Assembly (NCBI GenBank): GCA_050735975.1
Contig: JBOHVS010000125.1
Coordinates: 1-17,875 of the forward strand
Length of the DNA: 17,875 nucleotides
Reading direction: 5' to 3'
DNA from: DATMBL01 sp050735975
GTDB lineage: Bacteria; Desulfobacterota; Binatia; UBA9968
Position 1 is the stretch's first letter. Each line of letters starts with the position of its first letter. Below are positions 13,151 to 17,875 of this stretch, piece after piece. Both the position numbers and the translations under genes were made by a program. The notes below the pieces were generated by a model. The model had not been told where the DNA came from and ran no database searches. It saw only the letters and a list, made by a program, of their open reading frames with translations.

Positions 13151-14998
13151 ATGATCTGCGTAACCGAGAAATTAACTAATCTGCCTTCTCGCCCGGGCGT
13201 CTATTTGATGCGGGACAAAGGCGGCAAGGTGATCTATGTCGGCAAGGCTAAGGATCTGCGGGCGCGGGTGCGTGGTTATTTCAACAATTCCGACGAACGC
13301 TCCCAGATTCAATTTTTGCTCCGGCGAGTGGAAGACATTGAAAGCCTGGTCACGACCAATGACAAAGAAGCCCTGATCCTGGAAAACAATCTCATCAAGC
13401 AGTACAAGCCGCGCTACAACATCCGGCTCAAAGATGACAAGAGCTATTTGAGCATCAAGGTAACCACAGAACATTCCTGGCCTCGTATTCTAACGACCCG
13501 CAAGATCGTCAAGGACGGCAGCCGTTATTTCGGCCCATTCTCTTCGGCGATTGCCGCGCGGGAAACGGTCGACATCATCGAAAAACATTTTCTGCTGCGG
13601 AATTGCACTGATAACAATTTCAAAAATCGCAGTCGACCCTGCCTCCAGTATCAGATAAAACGATGCATGGCGCCATGCGTTTTGCCGGTCAATCCCGAGG
13701 AGTACCGGGAGCAGGTGCGTCAAGCGATTTTGTTTATTGAAGGAAAACAACAAGAGCTGCTGGCCGAGCTGAAAGCAAAAATGCAGGCAAAGTCGGACGC
13801 GCTGGAATTCGAAGCTGCGGCGAAAATCCGTGACCAGATACAAGCCGTTGAAAAGACCCTGGAAAAGCAGCGGATGGTCTCTCACTGGGGGTCGGATCAG
13901 GACATCTTCGGTCTCTATCGCGAAGGCGGCTTCATCGAAGTAGTGGTGCTGTTCGTGCGCCAGGGCAAGTTAACGGGGAATCAGTCTTATTCTTTGGAGG
14001 ATCTTGAGTTTCCCGACGAAGAGATCATGGGCGCCCTACTGACGCAATTCTACCAAGGCCAGCGCTTTATCCCGGATGAAATCTTGTTACCCGTAGGGCT
14101 GGAGGACCATGAAGCGCGCCAGGAGTATCTGAGCGACCGAAAGGGTAAGAAAACGGCCATTGCCGTTCCGCAGAAAGGCGATAAGCGACAGCTGGTCGAA
14201 ATGGCGGCTCAAAATGCCCAGCAGAGTTTTGCCGAGCGCCACGATCAAGAAAAGGCTCGCGAGAAGATGCTCATGGAGCTTCAGTCCGCGCTGCGGTTAA
14301 AGCACTACCCGCAGCGTATCGAGTGTTTCGACATCTCGACGATTCATGGCGCTCACGCCGTCGGTTCGATGGTGACATTTATCAACGGCGAGCCGGCCAA
14401 AGACCAGTATCGCCATTACCGGATTCGCAGCATCGACGCCGCTTCTGGCGGCGATGATTTCGGAATGATGCTGGAGGTTCTCAAGCGCCGCTTCGCGCGC
14501 GGCCAAGAGCAAGGGGATCTGCCGGATATGGTCGTTGTGGACGGCGGTAAAGGGCAGCTGGCTATGGCGCTTGCCGCCATGGCGGAAGCGGGAGTTGAAG
14601 GAGTCGATGCGGTTGGGTTGGCCAAGATGCGCGTGCAATCCGCGGCCCGGAGCGCTGAGATTGAAAGATTGGAAGAACGGGTATTTCTGCCGGGTCAGAG
14701 CAATCCTGTTATCCTCAGACGTAACTCGAACGCGCTTTTCTTGTTGCAGCGGGTTCGAGACGAAGCGCACCGCTTCGCGATCACACACCATAAAAAATTG
14801 CGCTCTAAACAGACGCTCTACTCCGCTTTGGACCGAATCCCCGGAGTCGGAGGGGTAAGAAAGCGAGCGCTGCTGCGGGCGTTCGGCAGCATAAGAAAGA
14901 TCGAGGAGGCAACCCTGGAGGATCTCATCAAGGTTCCCTCGATGAACGAGAAACTGGCCCGGCAGATCCTGAATACGCTCCACTCAACTCCACAGTGA
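13151..14998 (+). CDS. uvrC: Excinuclease ABC subunit C
   Basis: A 615-residue dual-incision nuclease of nucleotide excision repair (E. coli UvrC 610). GIY-YIG domain at 12-90 (PGVYLMRDKGGKVIYVGKAKDLRARV) for the 3' cut; four cysteines Cys152, 164, 172 and 176 in the RNRSRPCLQYQIKRCMAPC region, which match the iron-sulfur ligands of the family; UVR domain near 200-235 (LEFEAAAKIRDQI) for UvrB contact; an RNase-H-like nuclease for the 5' cut with ECFDIS, MVVVDGGKGQL and the His in RDEAHRFAITHHKK; and a C-terminal helix-hairpin-helix pair (IPGVGGVRKRALLRAFGS and NEKLARQIL). ATG 13151 starts directly at the family N-terminus; its ribosome site is weak. comEC follows after 8 bp, probably on the same message. 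Confidence 0.97.
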   Translation: MICVTEKLTNLPSRPGVYLMRDKGGKVIYVGKAKDLRARVRGYFNNSDERSQIQFLLRRVEDIESLVTTNDKEALILENNLIKQYKPRYNIRLKDDKSYLSIKVTTEHSWPRILTTRKIVKDGSRYFGPFSSAIAARETVDIIEKHFLLRNCTDNNFKNRSRPCLQYQIKRCMAPCVLPVNPEEYREQVRQAILFIEGKQQELLAELKAKMQAKSDALEFEAAAKIRDQIQAVEKTLEKQRMVSHWGSDQDIFGLYREGGFIEVVVLFVRQGKLTGNQSYSLEDLEFPDEEIMGALLTQFYQGQRFIPDEILLPVGLEDHEARQEYLSDRKGKKTAIAVPQKGDKRQLVEMAAQNAQQSFAERHDQEKAREKMLMELQSALRLKHYPQRIECFDISTIHGAHAVGSMVTFINGEPAKDQYRHYRIRSIDAASGGDDFGMMLEVLKRRFARGQEQGDLPDMVVVDGGKGQLAMALAAMAEAGVEGVDAVGLAKMRVQSAARSAEIERLEERVFLPGQSNPVILRRNSNALFLLQRVRDEAHRFAITHHKKLRSKQTLYSALDRIPGVGGVRKRALLRAFGSIRKIEEATLEDLIKVPSMNEKLARQILNTLHSTPQ

Positions 14999-15006
14999 GA
15001 TAGCTT

Positions 15007-17487
15007 ATGCCTACCGACGGGAAGGAGCCGCGGGGTCTGTTTGCTGACAACGACCACCCCTCGGTTTGGCTTGTCGTGCCGACAACCGCGATCCTCTTGG
15101 GCCAGGCGCTGGCGGCGGCGTCATTCCCGATAACGCCTCAAACGGGCGCCTTTTTGCTCATTCCGCTGATGGTAGTCGTCTTGCTCGCCGGGCGGCGCTG
15201 GGCGCTCCTCATCGTCGTCGCAGGCCTGTTTTTCACGACCGGGTATATCCGGCACCGCCAGTTGCTCCATCCTCAATTTCCCTCAAATCATCTGCGCGCC
15301 CTCATGAGCCATGACGGGCGCTTCTATCTCGAAGGGACCCTTATCCGGGAACCGGAGAAGCTGCCGAACCGCAGCCGCTGGTTGCTGCGCGCCGAGAGGA
15401 TCTGGCACCCGACCGGCGCCGAGGAGATCACGGGCGATTTGCTGCTGAGCGTGCGCCAGGCACGGAGAGAATGGCGCTACGGGGACCGCGTCCGCCTTTG
15501 GACTCGTCCGGCGGCGCCGCGGGACAGCGGCAATCCGGGCGGGTTCAATTACGCGACCTATCTCGCGGGACGCGGGATCTACGCTTTAGGCTATTTGGAA
15601 AACGACGGCGAAATAGAGCTGCTCGCGCGCGAGCCAAATTTTATCGGCGGCATCATAGAAGACCTGCGTAGAAAAATCCACCGTTACCTCGACAGGCATT
15701 TCTCTCAGGATAACGGCGCTCTCATGAAAGCGCTGGTGGTGGGGGACATGGGCGAGATCGGCAAGGAAATGCGCGCCAATTTCACGGCCGCGGGCGTCAC
15801 TCATGTGCTGTCGATCTCGGGCTTGCACGTGGCAATGCTGGGCCTGGTTGTTTTTGTCCTGATCCGCTTCGGCTGCTCGTTTAGCGCGTTTTTGTTGTTA
15901 CGCTGCAACATTCTGAAGGTAGCGACGTTTTGTTCGTTTCTGGCGGTTGTCTTTTACACCGCGCTCGCCGGCGCGATGGTTCCCACGGTTCGTTCGGCAA
16001 TCATGATCGGCGTCTATGAACTCGCGGTATTGCTCGATCGCGAGGAGGAAGTGTTTACGAGTCTCACCTTGGCCGCTTTTTTGATCGCGCTGGTTTGGCC
16101 GGGAGTGGTCACCGACATCTCCTTTCAGCTTTCCTTTCTTGCCGTGCTCTCGATCGCGTGGGGAATGCGACAAATTTATACGCGGCCTCGCGCCGTCAAA
16201 CGCGAGGAGCTGCCCCAGGAGCGGAGCTGGATAAAAGATAAATTCCGCCAAGCGGGACTCCAGCTGGCGGTTCCGCTACTGGCGACGGTAGGCACCGGGC
16301 CGCTGATTGCGCACTACTTCGGCCATCTTTCATTGGCCGGGCTGGTCGCCAATCCGGTCATAGTCCCGTTGGTCGGTTTTCTGGTCGTTCCCTTGGGACT
16401 GTCCATCGGCCTTTTCGCCGTGGTCCTGCCCGGCGCGGCGGCGCCTTTGGTTTGGCTGACGGAGCGACTTCTCGTATTGACCAACTGGCTGACCGATGGG
16501 TTCGCTAGTTTTCCGCTGGCGAACATCGCCGTCCCGTCGCCGAACCTTTTGGAAGTCACCGGCCTTTACCTGCTGATTCTAACCGGCTTCAACTTACGCC
16601 GGAGCCGTTTCCAAATCGGCGGGTTTGTTCTGGTACTGCTGGTTCTCGCGGCGGACAGTGTTTACTGGTGGCGGGAGAGATGGGATCGAAAAGAGCTGCG
16701 CGTGACCCACCTCAACGTTGGCCAGGGCGATGCCGCCGTGGTGGAGCTGCCGGGATCGAAAGTGTTGCTGATCGACGCCGGCGGACGCGCGGTCGGCGAT
16801 TTCGATACCGGCGAGGGCATCGTTGGACCGTTCCTCCGCTCGCGGAAAATTCTCAAAATTGATTATCTGATGCTGAGCCACGCCCGGATCGATCACTACG
16901 GCGGCATGCGCAGCATCGTGAGTCACTTTGCGCCCGAGGAATTCTGGTCGGGACCGGCTAGAGGCCGAACGGCCCGCTTTGAAGACTTGGAAGAGGCACT
17001 GGACACATCTCGGGTCAAGCGGGTGACCTTGAGCGATGATCAGCCCTGTCGTGAGCTGGATCGGGCCAGGCTGTGCGTGCTCCATTCTCCGCCGGACTCA
17101 AACGCCGACGCTTCCGTGGCCATGCGCCTGGAGTTCGGCAAGGCTAGAGTGTTTTTTGCCGGCGATATGCAAAAGACGGATGAAAAGACGCTGCTGCGGA
17201 AGACCCAAGCTCTTGAAAGCGCCGTCCTCAAGGTTCCGCGAAATGGGAGCGTCACTTCGAGCAGCGAGGAATTTGTCGCCGCGGTTCGGCCGAAGCTGGC
17301 GGTTGTCTCCGTGGGCGTTCGAACCGCCCGCGCCTTGACTCGCAGTGAGGTGCTGGAGCGCTATCGCAAAGTGGGAGCGGAAATTCTCAGAACCGATGAA
17401 GATGGCGCGATTATTATTGAGACAGACGGCACCGAGCTTCGGTATCAAACATACGGGAGCGGAAAGCGCGGCAAGCTGGTACTTTGA
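15007..17487 (+). CDS. comEC: ComEC/Rec2-family DNA-uptake channel protein
   Basis: An 826-residue inner-membrane protein with the full three-part ComEC layout. There are N-terminal membrane helices (about 20-80); a soluble OB-like domain (about 105-200); the Competence domain with its signature FTAAGVTHVLSISGLHVAML and many helices to about 560; and a C-terminal metallo-beta-lactamase-fold domain (THLNVGQGDAAVVELP, LLIDAGG, SHARIDHYGG, VFFAGDM). ComEC carries single-stranded DNA into the cytoplasm in natural transformation. In the metal motif the pattern is HxRxDH rather than HxHxDH, but other ComEC proteins also vary at the middle position, so this does not prove inactivity. It starts 8 bp after uvrC, so it is likely cotranscribed. 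Convergent with the epimerase; the 52-bp gap holds only a weak hairpin and a T-run for the reverse strand. Confidence 0.93.
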   Translation: MPTDGKEPRGLFADNDHPSVWLVVPTTAILLGQALAAASFPITPQTGAFLLIPLMVVVLLAGRRWALLIVVAGLFFTTGYIRHRQLLHPQFPSNHLRALMSHDGRFYLEGTLIREPEKLPNRSRWLLRAERIWHPTGAEEITGDLLLSVRQARREWRYGDRVRLWTRPAAPRDSGNPGGFNYATYLAGRGIYALGYLENDGEIELLAREPNFIGGIIEDLRRKIHRYLDRHFSQDNGALMKALVVGDMGEIGKEMRANFTAAGVTHVLSISGLHVAMLGLVVFVLIRFGCSFSAFLLLRCNILKVATFCSFLAVVFYTALAGAMVPTVRSAIMIGVYELAVLLDREEEVFTSLTLAAFLIALVWPGVVTDISFQLSFLAVLSIAWGMRQIYTRPRAVKREELPQERSWIKDKFRQAGLQLAVPLLATVGTGPLIAHYFGHLSLAGLVANPVIVPLVGFLVVPLGLSIGLFAVVLPGAAAPLVWLTERLLVLTNWLTDGFASFPLANIAVPSPNLLEVTGLYLLILTGFNLRRSRFQIGGFVLVLLVLAADSVYWWRERWDRKELRVTHLNVGQGDAAVVELPGSKVLLIDAGGRAVGDFDTGEGIVGPFLRSRKILKIDYLMLSHARIDHYGGMRSIVSHFAPEEFWSGPARGRTARFEDLEEALDTSRVKRVTLSDDQPCRELDRARLCVLHSPPDSNADASVAMRLEFGKARVFFAGDMQKTDEKTLLRKTQALESAVLKVPRNGSVTSSSEEFVAAVRPKLAVVSVGVRTARALTRSEVLERYRKVGAEILRTDEDGAIIIETDGTELRYQTYGSGKRGKLVL

Positions 17488-17539
17488 GAAGAGTCGGCCG
17501 GCAAAAAATCCGCAATTCGTAATTCCCAATTGTTGCCCA

Positions 17540-17875
17540 TCAACCCAGCGCTTTGAGCTCTTCAATATAGTCTTTGAAACCCGTTTCCAGATCATACTCG
17601 GCCTGCCAGCCCAAAAGCTGCTTTGCGCGCGCAATATCCATCGGTTGTTTGGACGAACGAGGCGGTTTGCCGGGAATCATCTCGACCTGCAGCCCGGGAA
17701 GGAGTTTCTCCGCCGTGCTTAGGAGCGCGTCGAATTTTACGATTACACCGGTCCCGATATTGAGCGTGGTGGGCGCCGATAACGGCACGGTGGCCGCCTT
17801 GTCCAGCGCGCGACCGAGATCTTTGTAGTAGATGTACTCGAAATCCCGGGCGGTCTCTTGATTGATTTTGACTAC
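17540..17875 (-). CDS. NAD-dependent epimerase/dehydratase family protein, C-terminal part
   Basis: The reverse-strand frame is open from its stop at 17540 to the window edge, giving the last 111 residues; the N-terminal Rossmann part lies outside. Recognisable C-terminal features of extended short-chain sugar-nucleotide epimerases are FEYIYYKDLGRAL (usually DFVYVxDxAxA), TLNIGTGVIVKFDAL, and PxxxxMDIARAKQLLGWQAEYDLETGFKDYIEEL, the family's typical ending. It probably acts on a nucleotide sugar for surface polysaccharide. A shorter start at GTG 17788 is not needed. Confidence 0.85.
   Translation of the reverse strand, partial: VVKINQETARDFEYIYYKDLGRALDKAATVPLSAPTTLNIGTGVIVKFDALLSTAEKLLPGLQVEMIPGKPPRSSKQPMDIARAKQLLGWQAEYDLETGFKDYIEELKALG

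Noticed and set aside
16884..16914. Inactive ComEC metallo-beta-lactamase domain because of HxRxDH
   Set aside because: The middle position of this motif varies in ComEC proteins, and the first His and the Asp-His pair are kept.
17488..17539. Terminator between comEC and the epimerase
   Set aside because: Only a 5-bp AATT-type stem with a T-run on the reverse side is visible; too weak to list as a feature.

Overview
This is a moderately GC-rich bacterial chromosome window with ordinary housekeeping genes (uvrB, uvrC, comEC) mixed with accessory metabolism, one insertion sequence, one probable MITE and several palindromic intergenic repeats. The protein set and the repeat style (palindromes around CTGAGC/GTCGAA, and TGTCATTCTGAGCGAAG-like units) suggest an uncultured environmental Gram-negative lineage of the deltaproteobacterial / Rokubacteria / Tectomicrobia sort. 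That placement is a guess. No rRNA, tRNA or CRISPR array was seen.

Left part (1-3970): a tight three-gene forward unit encodes an exported FGE-sulfatase (SUMF1)-fold protein, a LysE/RhtB-type exporter and a membrane fatty-acid desaturase/hydroxylase. An insertion sequence of about 1375 bp (2528-3902) sits in the last codons of the desaturase gene, flanked by the 6-bp duplication ATAATC. Removing it restores a native stop two codons later, so the insertion only changes the extreme C-terminus. The transposase reading frame looks broken, or is translationally coupled, at its start: a well-placed Shine-Dalgarno drives a 14-codon peptide that stops one base out of frame with the main transposase ORF.

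Middle part (3971-7509): a reverse-strand egtD (histidine betaine/hercynine synthase, first step of ergothioneine synthesis) is divergent from a two-gene ABC importer operon. The importer has an OpuC/ProV-type ATPase and a permease fused to its substrate-binding protein, the layout known for the ergothioneine importer EgtUV. This pairing is the most interesting functional unit here: a candidate hercynine/ergothioneine synthesis-and-uptake locus. No complete EgtB is visible; the FGE-fold protein at the left edge lacks the DinB half.

Right part (7510-17875): a membrane-anchored M20 peptidase (reverse) is divergent from a two-cupin protein with a strong Shine-Dalgarno. Then come a small conserved-looking hypothetical protein, a repeat-rich gene-free stretch with a 168-bp MITE-like element (10707-10874) that carries a nested palindrome, then uvrB, uvrC and comEC in one direction. 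uvrC and comEC are 8 bp apart, while uvrB and uvrC are separated by 110 bp containing four degenerate direct repeats. The window ends inside a reverse-strand NAD-dependent sugar-nucleotide epimerase/dehydratase.
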